Positions 27,701-35,227 of a DNA stretch of 64,000 bases are shown here, in pieces. Each line of letters starts with the position of its first letter. Positions within the stretch are counted from its first letter, which is position 1. The notes under the pieces were generated by a model, which was given only the letters and a program-made list of their open reading frames with translations, searched no databases and was not told where the DNA came from. The position numbers and the translations under genes were made by a program. The stretch is from Ancylostoma caninum (taxonomy: Eukaryota; Nematoda; Chromadorea; Rhabditida; Ancylostomatidae), in the NCBI GenBank assembly GCA_037903475.1, contig JBAJFG010000384.1, positions 1,619,001-1,683,000 of the forward strand, written 5' to 3'.

Positions 27701-30700
27701 TTAGCCGCCATGGTCTTAAATGGCGAAATAAATAAGCGATAGACTTGGGTATACTAGTTATCAAATCTTTCAATTTAATTAGTTGTACTGAAGACGTGAG
27801 TTTATTTCGACCCAAGAGTTTTCGGAGCAAATACCAACACTAGCCAGCAAGATGTCCTCATTCTCATAAGAGTCATAGGAACATGTCGAATGTTTGACCA
27901 ACTGCTATACTGGCTGCCCACGTTCAGTAATTATGTCAGATGAGAGCAACTACCTTCTCCGAGGCAAAATTTGAAGAAATCCATCGAATCGCATTCTGCC
28001 AAGCCTGCCATCGGGCATAAGATACGAATCATACAGAGATCGGAATGAATTATGTTTTACGCCTGTCATTCTTTTCTCAACTGTAGAACGAATTAGCAGA
28101 AATAAAAGGATCATGCATTTTTTGGCGATCAAACTTAGTGCAGAAATGGACCATTAGAAACGGAAGTACATGTGTATCTAGCATCAAGATGGATCGTAAA
28201 GGAAGCAGCACCAACAGTAAACTAGAAGAAGTAAGGGGAAGTGAAAAGTAAGCATAGATGTGTGAGATTTTTACAAAAAATGATGATGAAATGCGATAAG
28301 ACATGACTAAAAATCCTAAGTAACTCCCTGTAGACCGATAATTCGTAGTATTTCCGGGAAGCATTTTTGAAGCGATTAGAGTTTTCCAGTGATAAGAATG
28401 TCGCTGGCAGCTTTTGCACCCATGTACAGTTCTAAAAGCAAAATTGTTGGGTTGTCTTGTACGACTGTAATTCCCCATTTTGGGGGTTGTAAATGAAAAA
28501 CCACCAAAAGATGGTCAGAATATCCAGAAACGAGAGGGTTTAAATCGAACTTCTCTCTTAATAATCTAGAAAGCTAAAATCAAGTCGGCTTCTACTCTTC
28601 TGTCATACAAACATTTAAGATTTAGTTTTTGTAGGCGCTTTTTGTACGTAGATAAGGTTTGAAGATAACATGGATCAGGAGAATTTCGATAGTATAGAAT
28701 TCTGGTGAACGTTCCCTGAAGACTTTCAATTTTTTTCTATTTCTCTAATCAAAGAAAGGCTCTAAACTAGGCTACAGTACTCAAAATCGCTAGCAAAAGT
28801 GTTTTGTAAAGTCTCATTCAAATCGAAACGTCATTACTACCAATATTCCTGAATAAACAATGTACCATTTTGATTCCTTTCTGAGTAATTAAATCTGCGT
28901 GGACATACCATCTTGAGCTCTTTATTAGTAACTCTTAAGAACATGTCCCGCACGAGATGACTGAGATGAAAATGACTTTCACTAAAATTTATTTTCAAGT
29001 TCCATTTCTTAGCCCAATCTAGCATATTTTCTGCTGATTTGTTCAGGGCCTCTTCAACTTCATCTCTGTCTTGATTGGTAAAACAAGCCGAGACTTCGCA
29101 AGCAATTCTGGCAGCCAGCCCGCGCTTGTTTTGTGGCCGGCCCCAGATCGCTCACGTGGGCAAATCTCATATACTTAATCAGGGCTAGGATTCGTGAAAC
29201 GATATGCAAGCTACCCGTAAGGGTTAATGAGGGTAAATATAGCACGCGGGCCGCCGGGTAACAAGCCCCACCAAAAAATACGGCCCGCGGGAGGCCCGCT
29301 GACAAGCCCCGCCCCCTAGTATGGCACGCGGGCCGGCCGCTGGGCCTGAATGCGCCCGCGGAAGGCCCACTAGAATTGCCTGAGTTTAAGCATCCGCATA
29401 TGCCGCTATTGTGATTCGAATATCAGTCTTAAGATATCTTTCAGGCCCTGAAGAAGGCGAAATAAGCCGAAACGTTGGCTGAGAAGGAATAAAGAAGTTT
29501 ATCAATCTCGGGTATCGTTAAACAGAAGATTTTACACGATTTTGTAACACGCCGAGATTAAATGACAGTCGTGCATGGAGTCTTAAGATAATTTGGGGGG
29601 TCATACATGAATATAAGAAAGAGAATTGGCGAGAATACGCCCCCCTGCGGTACTCCGAGCTACATTGTCTAGGGAGAGAAAAACTGCTCTAATATCGCAG
29701 GATCATCATTCTTTTATGAAGGTGGGAATGAAACCAGTTTACGATGTTTCTTTTAAGCCCGATGCCCTCAAGTTAGTTCAGGAGACCGACATGGCTGACG
29801 GTATCAAAAGCTCTGCTGAGATCTAAATACAAATATATATACAATACTTTTGCCATCACTAAGGGCATTAGACCAAACATTCGTACAATATATGAGTTGA
29901 GTGCAGGTTTATGAGCCGTATTGAAACCCATGTTGTTCAAAAGGAATGCAATTGATTCCAGATGACCAGTTCATTAAATGCTTTTTGTATTTTTTTAGGA
30001 CTTTAATGAGGAAGGATGCCCATTATGAGATAATTAGAAATGTTGGAAGAACTGGTTGATTTTGGAATAGGTGTCGCTATGGATGCTTTCCAGGCACGTG
30101 GCACTTTGCCTAACATCAAAGAAATGTTAAAAATCATTGCAAGGAGTGTTGCAAGTTGTTTTGCAAACATCCTGTAAAATATTTGCGATAGGCCATCAGA
30201 TGTTACAGGTTGGGAGGCTGTAAGAGTGCGTAATTGTTTGAAAACAACTGAAGGGGTAATTGTTGGTATTTCAAAGCTACCCTTGGTCAAACTAGTGAGT
30301 TCAGGGCAGCTGATTCACGAAGCTACTAACAAATAAACTAGCAAAGGCTTCAGCTTTCTGTATGTGTGAAAAGATTTTTCATATTTTTCGAGTAAGCGAG
30401 TCGTTTAGACTTGTAAGCCAGGAATTTTTTAATGTGGTAGTCAAGATTCTTACATGCATTTATGTATGTATCGGAATTTGAAAGATTGGGATTTGCACGG
30501 AAAATTCTTTCTTTCTGCTCGAGTAGGTTGCGAATGTGCGTGGGATAAGAGCTGAACGATGATGATCTCACTTTTTGTATGGGCACAAAGACATCGATAA
30601 TTTCTCGAATAATTTTAATGAAACGGTTATAAACATCGTTGATATCAACGTAGTCGAGGAAAGAATTATACCAGTTAATTGAGAAAGGTGCATCGGAAAT

Positions 30701-33700
30701 TGCGCGAATATTGGCGTGTTTGAAGTCTTGACGGTAAGTAAAAACGGGTTTGGATTTTGGGATCCTCAGAGAAAAAGACACCATATTGTGATCCGAAGCA
30801 CTGAGAGGCAAACAAATTGCAATATTCGAAACAAGTTCTGAGTTTGAAAGGATAACATCAAGGACTTGGTTTTTTCTGGTGGGAGAATTGACCAATTGAA
30901 CCAACGATAATGATTCAAACATGGAAAGAAATTTTTCATCTGCTGTATTATCCGCTCTTTTGTGCAGCCAATCAATTCAGAGGTTGAGATCACCCGATAG
31001 AGTTGTCTTGTAAAGAAAGGATGACGTCAAGTCAGAAAGCAATGTCAAAAGCAGTTCATATTGGTTAGAAGAGTTATGCGGAGGTCGATACACGAGGATA
31101 AATCGATGTTATTCGGCTACAGGAAGACATACATATATCGAATCGAATTACGTCGGATGATATATTTTCCATTGAGAATCTACCATTTTCAAAAATTATC
31201 GAATTATGGACTAAAACGCATACGCCTCCTCCTTTTTTGTCTTGGCTCGCTGTTTTCGCCCATGGATCGGTTGAGACGTGTCTACTGGGATTTTTCAATA
31301 CGCTGAACACAGATACGGCAATTGTTTTGCACGAATATATCGGTTCACCAATGTCTTCTGTTCTTTTCCTGTTTCTGAAAATTGGCAAAATGTGCTTACT
31401 GGATCAATCGAACACGTTAAACATCTAAGCACGAATATAGCAACTGTTTTCCACGAATTTGTCATCGAAATAACTTCACTGACACTGACGTTTCGCTTAC
31501 GGGATTAATTGAGGGGAAGGGTTACAGGGCTTTCACTCCGAAGTAAACTTCGCGTTGGAGACACGCGCGCGCTGATCCATTCCACAGATCAAATTCTCAG
31601 TTGAATGGCGACGTCCGAACCGCTAAAAACCATTCGCACGTAGCCTTTCGATTGAGATTTTGATCTATGGAATGGATCAGCTCGCGCGCGTGTCTCCAAC
31701 GCGATGTTTACTCGAAGGGGAATGCCATGTACCTGAGCATCGCTAATGTGCTCATCACAAAAATTATGGGTATTTGCAATGATTTTATCAGCAATGGCAA
31801 TTGTTCTCATCAATATGAGAAAGCCGGGGTTCTAAAACATCCGAGCGAAGCCGGGTATGCTGTCTAGTAACATTATACGGAAAGTTACCACAAATTTCAC
31901 CATCAGAGATTTTAGGTTGTAACCATGATTCTGTAGTTAACACTATTTTAGATTTGTGCGATGAAATGAATTGGTGGAGGTATATAACTTGTTTACAATA
32001 CTGCGGGTGTTCATCAGAAAGCATTTCACGCAAATCTCAGCCTTTTCTACAAGTTTCTTGGAGCACCAGTCTTGCATAAAGAGATGTCAGACTCTCTCAC
32101 CACTTCGTTCCTACAAACCACGTAGATACGTTCCCCCTTGCCCTCGTTGAGGTTCAGCTCACGTGCCTTTTGCCGCAACTCTCTATCTCGAATTCTTTCT
32201 TTTGATGTTATCATTAGGAATGTTGACTAAGACAACATGATCTTGGAGTTGGGCTCGAATTAGATATCGTCTGATTCTCGCGCTTATCCTGTCGGAAATA
32301 AAACGCAGACGTAATGGGAGCTTAGTGCTACGCGATTCTCTTGGAGGAGCGATGCGTAGTTTCTTCGATCTTCTTGTTCTTGTCTGATAACCATTATCGT
32401 GTAATATATTGGAAACTCCTTCTAGAGATTGCTGACGCTCTTCTTCACCGCTGCAGACATCGACAGGCGTTCTGAGCCTATTGCGGCAACAGTAGCACGT
32501 TTCACGGCTAGGTGTGCTGAAGAGGCGTGCACGATTATGTTTTTTGAGCTGTCCTTGTGACACCATTTTACGTGGAACATACCACTCGACAGTTTCAGCT
32601 GTGTATTTAGAGACTGTTGATTGAGGACTCTGAAGTATTCATCCATTTCGGATTGCGTTGAAGTCACAAAGCAAAAGTCATCGATTACCGGCAGTACATG
32701 ATTGCAAATCATGAGAGGACGGGCTGCTCAGTTTTGCTCATGAAGCAAATAGCAAGTACTTGTGCAAGCCTCTGTCACATTGCAAGATCTCATTGTTGAG
32801 AGAAGTATGTTCCTGACCATTTGAAAATATTGCAGCTAAGACATTCCCTTCTTAGCGTCATAAACTGTTATCGACTAATTCCATACATCTCTATGGTTCG
32901 GCAATGCAGCTCAAGCATTTCAAATAATGCTTGAAGAGCAGCAGTGTTTGTGACAGTTGGTACATAGAGATGTTACATCAAATGATCCCATGACGCAATT
33001 TTGACAGAAGTTAGTATTGCGCAGTCGTTCAAGGAATTGAGCTGTGTTTGCCAAATGGGAAAGGTATTTTTGGTCAACAACTGGCTCACGAATTTGTTCA
33101 GAAAGCAAGATATTCGGTCAGTTGGTCCGTTTATACAGCTGGTTATCGGTCGAATTTTGTAAGTTCCTTGTTACATGGATTGCGTGCCATCTCTGGACAA
33201 CCTGTGGTTTTTTGGTCAAGCTGTAAAAAACAGGAGCCTTCACTTCAGAAAACTGTGTTATTTGTCCTTATGGCAAATCTGCGGATTGTGCCAAGATGGG
33301 AGTCATATAAATGCTAAACTTGCCATGCGAAGTATATTGGAGAGACTGGTCGACCGCTATGTGTGCGCGTAAATGGACACCTTGCTAGTAAAAAACGGGA
33401 GAACCTGATACCTTTGGGAAAGAGCTGAATACCATCTCCGTAGGATTTGTGGAGCACCTGGTAACTGTCATCTTATAATGAGAATCTCACAATGATCTCG
33501 CTAACACGAGTTTAAAGCACTGGGAGAGGAAGTGTTTGAGCGGATAGGGTGCGAGCTCGCGTAAAGTTGACCCACTTTCAGGCCTCTGAGGACGATGTAT
33601 TGTCGAAATGTAAGGCCAATAAAGTTGCTCATATAACCACCTGTGTGGCGTAGCAGTTGAAAATCATTACAAAACCAAAGCATGCCCAGGTTTCAAGACG

Positions 33701-34653
33701 AGAGAAAATGGAACTTTCTGTGCAGAGTCATTTTCTGAACCCTTTTACCTGTTACGACGGCAACAAAATTTACAACTGGAGAAGGTCATAGAAGTTTAGT
33801 TCTTTCCCTAGTTTACGTCACCATAATGGCATAACTCATTCGCGCATCCTGGGAATTTTGTTCGTCTCTAGAACGTCCAAGGTCATTACTTCCCGCTTTC
33901 AGTTCATGTGGAACGAAACTGTCGATGTGGTCAATCACAGTGTGAGCGAATGTGGGCTGGCGCTGATACTCTTTCTTCGATATCTCGGCAGCCAACAGTT
34001 CTCGATGTGCCACTCGTTGGATCTGAGTCTGCAGGACGGGCGACCAATGCCGTACCCGATTCTCATGCGACAGCACATCTGGGAACCCCTACATCAGGTC
34101 AGGGCCACACCAGTTCCACAGCTTCCGCATTTCTGAGTGAATCTGCTTTGCTTCAGCTGGCGTTTCGAACATACCACCATATCGCTGTGTCTGGGAGTTT
34201 CGATGCGATTTATGTCGGAGACATAGTTCAGGACTGGAGCGAAAGCGAGTCCAGGTAACAAAGGCTCGCCATTCTCCCAGGAGTACCTCACCCAGTTTTT
34301 CTCGCAGGGATCCCATCATAGTGTCGAGCAGCCTGTTGCGGCAGAACTACGGCGAAAGCCCGCTGTCTGCGCATCGAATCCTGGACCTGCTGCAGGTGAC
34401 TCCGGCGATCCTCACCACCCCCTCAACCCCTCCCCGTGACAGCTTCGCTTTGCAGGAGTGGACGGGCGTCTCGCAGATCTTCACCCGCAACCTGTACCAG
34501 AACCGGCGCAACGACGTGATCCTAATCACCAGCGTCGGCACGGCGGCGGCCCGCCAGCGCCTCGCCCGTCTGCTGCTGCTTCCGATAGACCAACTAAGGC
34601 GCGCCATCCGTGACGAGGTCATGCCGATGTCGGTTCGTGACGAGACCCTCTAG
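2327..34653 (+). CDS. Cellular RNA-dependent RNA polymerase, EGO-1/RRF family (C-terminal half, about 20 exons)
   Basis: Enzyme that copies target mRNAs into secondary small interfering RNAs in nematode RNA interference and germline silencing. My exons are: 2327-2384, 2458-2523, 2595-2682, 2716-2906, 3012-3153, 3212-3358, 3428-3549, 3613-3716, 19755-19928, 19980-20055, 20117-20212, 20269-20445, 20656-20750, 20945-21069, 21245-21289, 26105-26242, 26465-26593, 33903-34097, 34157-34254 and 34308-34653 (TAG). Phases agree at every junction except inside 20945-21069. About 870 codons are visible; the family is usually about 1600 residues, so the N-terminal half lies upstream. The catalytic signature GSDLDGDEY spans the junction into 3428-3549. 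The last 250 or so residues are assigned by phase continuity, not by a remembered alignment. I cannot tell which paralogue (ego-1, rrf-1, rrf-3) it matches. A 19-bp duplication in 20945-21069 breaks the frame. Confidence 0.85.
3990..4265 (-). mobile_element. Diverged tRNA-derived SINE copy
   Basis: Aligns by eye along its length with the better-preserved SINE at 38248-38530. Shared blocks include the GATAAAGTGGTCGGCGTTAA tail end, GGATGCGCCACGCATTCGAC, and GACTCCTCTG followed by ACCAATTTACC. The tRNA-like head with the polymerase III boxes, at its right end, is largely eroded. I see no flanking duplication, so it is an older insertion than the 38 kb copy. Confidence 0.7.
5008..5075 (+). other. 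tRNA-like segment with A-box and B-box (pseudo-tRNA or SINE head)
   Basis: GTGGCCGAGTGGACTGCG resembles the D-arm/A-box of a Ser or Leu tRNA, and GGGTTCGAGTGC, about 45 bases on, resembles the T-arm/B-box. The flanks do not pair into a seven-base acceptor stem and the anticodon arm is poor. A functional tRNA is therefore unlikely; a decayed tRNA gene or the head of a SINE is more likely. Confidence 0.35.
5389..5502 (+). repeat. Two-copy direct repeat, 72-bp spacing
   Basis: A 42-base unit beginning ATTCTGAGA and ending TTAGAC occurs at 5389-5430 and 5461-5502 with two base differences. About 30 unrelated bases lie between the copies. Confidence 0.8.
8465..8986 (-). mobile_element. Pao/BEL-type element: 3' LTR and end of the polyprotein ORF
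   Basis: Positions 8465-8703 match the LTR at 14476-14728 over most of their length: the GTCCGAATGCACAATTAAG end, GAGAGTGAGCAAGGAGAG, and the ACAGGAGGTACAGTATCGGC block. Both open TG and close CA in plus orientation. To the right, an open minus-strand frame (8986 downward) encodes a basic, Arg/Pro/Ser-rich stretch running into the LTR, as the C-terminal end of a Pao/BEL polyprotein does. Pairing this LTR with the one at 14.5 kb as one element is an inference; the central pol region is missing. Confidence 0.6.
9228..9925. mobile_element. Foldback (long terminal inverted repeat) element
   Basis: About 140 bases at 9231-9372 recur inverted at 9768-9925. Shared blocks include GACAGCCACGCACACTCA, ATATGCAGGTGC and GCGTTTGGGTC. 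The roughly 400-bp centre has no coding potential. This structure fits a non-autonomous DNA element; I could not define a target duplication. Confidence 0.6.
10338..10571. mobile_element. Short MITE with GGCAATTTATACT terminal inverted repeats
   Basis: The left end GGCAATTTATACTGGGTGCG and the right end, whose reverse complement begins GGCAATTTATACT, frame 234 bp. Both ends carry adjacent GTGCGTGCG-rich subterminal repeats. There is no ORF and the superfamily is unknown. Confidence 0.65.
10753..11371 (+). repeat. 50-bp GC-rich minisatellite, about 12 copies
   Basis: The unit contains CGCCGGCGCACCCTTATCAC, then GGTGGACCCGTCTCCCCCAC, then a TTCTG/TTTTG end. Copies on the left are nearly identical at 50 bp spacing; copies on the right vary and include partial units. 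Because 50 is not a multiple of three and the unit lacks stops, all plus-strand frames are open for 300 to 800 bases. I regard those ORFs as by-products. Confidence 0.9.
11518..11545 (+). repeat. CA/GACA-rich simple repeat
   Basis: Short microsatellite-like run of CACACATACATACAGACAGA type, just left of the 3' end of the CR1-like LINE fragment. Confidence 0.6.
11574..12598 (-). mobile_element. 5'-truncated CR1/jockey-like LINE fragment with reverse transcriptase
   Basis: An open minus-strand frame of about 280 codons (12613-11765) starts inside the RT at [10 protein letters not shown]. It continues with the catalytic FADDIK, then [19 protein letters not shown], and ends with the RT thumb region and a conserved C-terminus ([17 protein letters not shown]). 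The same C-terminal block recurs in the fragment at 25.5-26.1 kb, and both 3' ends fall at an ATATTTATTACAT sequence, so they are one family. The left part of the RT and all of the endonuclease are absent. Confidence 0.85.
12592..12683. repeat. 48-bp near-perfect tandem duplication at an element junction
   Basis: CCCCTTGAAAATC, then CACGAAAATCTCATTGGCTT and TTAGAA occur at 12592-12637 and again at 12640-12683. The unit spans the join between the LINE reverse transcriptase (left) and the Pao/BEL protease region (right), so part of each element is copied. Confidence 0.85.
12684..14475 (-). mobile_element. Degenerate Pao/BEL-type gag-protease region with primer-binding site
   Basis: Minus-strand open segments run rightmost to leftmost. 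The first, at 14075-13794, is a gag-like helical segment ([18 protein letters not shown]). Next is an [18 protein letters not shown] segment around 13790-13720. A basic, Cys-poor linker precedes an aspartic protease with [20 protein letters not shown] around 12930-12890, whose DSG is the catalytic triad. The protease C-terminal part is [15 protein letters not shown]. Several frameshifts and stops make it non-functional. Next to the LTR, AGTGCATCGG on the minus strand resembles a primer-binding site for a glycine tRNA, as in other nematode Pao/BEL elements. Confidence 0.7.
14476..14728 (-). mobile_element. 5' LTR of the Pao/BEL-type element
   Basis: About 253 bp, opening TGTTATGGGCAG and closing GATAATAACA, with the internal region to its left. 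Closely similar to 8465-8703. The right half carries CACAGGAGGTACAGTATCGG and a GATCTGTCGAT motif shared by both copies. Confidence 0.7.
14729..15230. other. No feature recognised
   Basis: Sequence between the LTR and the old RTE copy. It contains an imperfect inverted pair around 14735-14765 and 14890-14935 (CCAGAATATAGGGCATG and its complement) but no coding match. Confidence 0.4.
15231..18142 (-). pseudogene. Decayed RTE-type non-LTR retrotransposon copy
   Basis: Minus-strand relative of the intact element at 56.1-59.1 kb. Its endonuclease part is open at 18148-17387 ([46 protein letters not shown]). The reverse transcriptase is split into overlapping frames at 17155-16592, 16971-16144, 16376-15990 and 15879-15409 by small insertions and deletions. 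The ITARVAA segment is missing. The 3' end shows a degenerate version of the (AAG)n-type tail. It is truncated at its 5' end near the initiator region and has no clear target duplication, so it is an older insertion. Confidence 0.9.
18242..18392. mobile_element. Small MITE with AGCTACATTTATA inverted ends
   Basis: The ends AGCTACATTTATA and TATAAATGTAGCT are perfect inverted repeats. The 151-bp body carries further short palindromic GATACG/CATCGGA motifs. Flanking TTT may be a 3-bp target duplication. Confidence 0.6.
18393..19754. other. Intronic stretch without recognised features
   Basis: AT-rich sequence up to the RdRP splice acceptor at 19754. A plus-strand open frame at 18634-18885 ([16 protein letters not shown]) shows no family I know. 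It could be chance or another repeat remnant. Confidence 0.4.
19755..21289 (+). CDS. RdRP exon cluster following the catalytic core
   Basis: Seven exons continue the RdRP domain: [20 protein letters not shown] followed by [80 protein letters not shown], with the [10 protein letters not shown] block; EFGGEAAVY; then a Trp-Tyr-Lys exon and [15 protein letters not shown]. Introns are 51-210 bp with good GT/AG ends. Within 20945-21069 the 19-mer TCCTTCATCGCCTTCTATG occurs twice in tandem (20981-20999 and 21000-21018). Counting one copy restores [17 protein letters not shown], the conserved end of this domain, and the correct splice phase. With both copies the frame is lost. It may be a real null mutation or an assembly error. 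Confidence 0.88.
22278..22460. repeat. AT-rich palindromic TTCGAATA array (copy 1)
   Basis: Dense run of TTCGAATATTCGAA-like palindromes in alternating orientation, with spacing of roughly 8 to 30 bases. Open frames across it are rich in Ile, Arg, Phe and Ser and are artefacts of the repeat. Confidence 0.75.
23310..23950 (+). repeat. Dispersed repeat; right part recurs inverted at the window end
   Basis: Positions about 23700-23945 are nearly identical, in reverse complement, to 63757-64000. Shared blocks include GACACGCCAAGACTCGTTGA and GTTCCAACGGTATACATAAA on that strand. The left part (23320-23560) has a CGTCGCCCGTGCTGGAATC motif loosely resembling 35430-35650. No protein is recognised. 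Confidence 0.7.
24250..24440. repeat. AT-rich palindromic TTCGAATA array (copy 2)
   Basis: Same composition and motif as 22278-22460 (ATTCGAATA, TTCGAAATTCGAATATTCGA), but with a different arrangement and more point changes. It follows unrelated sequence. Confidence 0.75.
25512..26075 (-). mobile_element. 5'-truncated CR1/jockey-like LINE, 3' end only
   Basis: The minus-strand frame at 26032-25652 carries [20 protein letters not shown] and a C-terminal tail matching the LINE fragment at 11.6-12.6 kb. Both end at an ATATTTATTACAT sequence. The catalytic part is absent. The insertion stops about 30 bases before the acceptor of the RdRP exon at 26105. Confidence 0.8.
26105..26593 (+). CDS. RdRP C-terminal region, two exons
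   Basis: Exon 26105-26242 encodes [20 protein letters not shown] and a Cys-rich end ([10 protein letters not shown]). Exon 26465-26593 encodes [20 protein letters not shown] and [10 protein letters not shown], then a GTAACT donor. The phase is zero at the joins to 21289 and 33903. These belong past the Pfam-type core, where the family is less conserved, so assignment rests on strand, phase and order. The donor at 26243 is the least certain boundary. Confidence 0.6.
27172..27455 (-). mobile_element. Penelope-like 3' end fragment (inverted copy of 33390-33680)
   Basis: Reverse complement of the tail of the Penelope-like copy at 33.4-33.7 kb. It shares GAGCTGAATACCATCTCCGT, the ACCCACTTTTAGGCCTCTGA region and the stretch ending in the CACACAGGCGG motif. 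No coding part is kept beyond the tail. Confidence 0.65.
29438..29585 (+). repeat. Penelope-type terminal segment with hammerhead-like core
   Basis: CCTGAAGAAGGCGAAATAAG is followed at once by CCGAAACGTTGG. This has the CTGANGA, short hairpin, GAAA order of a hammerhead ribozyme core. It is followed by GGAATAAAGAAGTTTATC and matches 35087-35227 over about 140 bases. Penelope-like elements are known to carry hammerheads in their terminal repeats. The stem-II closing pair looks imperfect here, so activity is doubtful. Confidence 0.5.
31531..31722. mobile_element. Foldback MITE inside the LINE endonuclease region
   Basis: Arms of about 60 bases: CGCGTTGGAGACACGCGCGC on the left recurs inverted on the right, and both arms continue into CTGATCCATTCCA. 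A loop of about 70 bases separates them. There is no ORF. It interrupts the surrounding LINE, so it is younger than that LINE. Confidence 0.75.
32183..33108 (-). pseudogene. Penelope-like reverse transcriptase remnant
   Basis: Minus-strand blocks in order: [18 protein letters not shown] (33050-32990), where SFDVTSLYTN is the family's motif [19 protein letters not shown] (about 32680), the catalytic YVDD-type motif with Ile for Tyr; and [19 protein letters not shown]. The last is [20 protein letters not shown] to [11 protein letters not shown] (32330-32200), the RT C-terminus. Stops occur between blocks. Its endonuclease should follow leftward but does not; an endonuclease lies in opposite orientation on the other side. 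Confidence 0.8.
33252..33680 (+). pseudogene. Penelope-like GIY-YIG endonuclease remnant and 3' end
   Basis: The plus strand reads [17 protein letters not shown], a zinc-finger cysteine pattern. After a one-base shift it continues [20 protein letters not shown], the YIG half of a GIY-YIG nuclease with its Arg. The trailing 250 bases recur inverted at 27.2-27.5 kb and contain CTCTGAGGACGATGTATTGT plus CGAAATG, again CTGANGA...GAAA-like. Together with the minus-strand RT beside it, this makes a head-to-head pair of 5'-truncated copies. Confidence 0.75.
33903..34653 (+). CDS. RdRP last three exons and stop codon
   Basis: Exon 33903-34097 encodes [20 protein letters not shown] and [20 protein letters not shown]. 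Exon 34157-34254 encodes [20 protein letters not shown]. Exon 34308-34653 encodes [40 protein letters not shown] and [19 protein letters not shown], and stops at TAG. Codon usage is noticeably GC-rich in the last exon. Phases join exactly to 26593 and to each other. No canonical AATAAA lies just downstream; AATAAG at 34679 is a candidate. Confidence 0.7.
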
Positions 34654-34811
34654 CCATGTGAACTATTTTTGTTTATTTAATAAGATGCACCAAATTAGCG
34701 TTGCTTTACTTCTCCTTCCATGGATTTCCGAAAGAGTACGAATAATTAAGTTAATTATTTGCGTAAAGTCTTCTGTTAACGATACCCAAGATTGATAAAC
34801 TTCTCTATTCC

Positions 34812-35227
34812 TTCTCAGCCAACGTCTCCGCTTCCTCAGGGCCTGAAAGGGCTACACAATTCGTGGACTCTACCAGCCAAGTACATCAGCAGATCAAGCC
34901 AAAAGCTCAACATGTTGTTTTCCAATAAGTAGATAAAAGAGATTGAAAAGATATTGAAGATATATAAGATATATAAAAGATATTGAAAAGATATAAGATA
35001 AAAAAACACTGAAAAACAACGTGTTGAGCTTTTGGCTTGATCTGCTGATGCACTTGGTCTGGTAGAGCCCACGAATTGTGTAGCCCTTTCAGGCCATGAA
35101 GAAGGCGAATTAAGCCGAAACGTTGACTGAGAAGGAATAAAGAAGTTTATCAATCTCGGATATCGTTAAACAAACGATTTTACACGAATTCGTAACAAGC
35201 CGAGATTAAATGACAGTCGTGCATGAA
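34812..35227. mobile_element. Foldback made of two inverted Penelope-type terminal segments
   Basis: Arm 34812-34922 recurs inverted at 35010-35133 (GAGCTTTTGGCTTGATCTGC, CACGAATTGTGTAGCCCTTT). The loop is a GATATATAA-type repeat. The right arm continues into the same 140-base tail seen at 29438-29585, including AAGGCGAATTAAGCCGAAAC. The left arm has the matching, more mutated core in reverse. Confidence 0.65.

Larger units (their letters stand above)
27523..32033 (-). mobile_element. CR1/jockey-like LINE, nearly full span but degenerate and interrupted
   Basis: Minus-strand remnants run from right to left. The endonuclease starts near 32033 ([20 protein letters not shown]) and continues through 31388-31074 ([12 protein letters not shown]) and 30993-30350 ([13 protein letters not shown], the late endonuclease motif). 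The reverse transcriptase start is at 30290-30003 ([27 protein letters not shown]). [17 protein letters not shown] block lies around 29670-29600, and [17 protein letters not shown] is at 29025. The 3' tail is an AAATAAAT-type repeat at 27523-27545. A GC-rich and Penelope-type insertion splits the RT at 29.05-29.59 kb, and a foldback sits in the endonuclease at 31.53-31.72 kb. Stops and frameshifts show it is dead. Confidence 0.8.
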
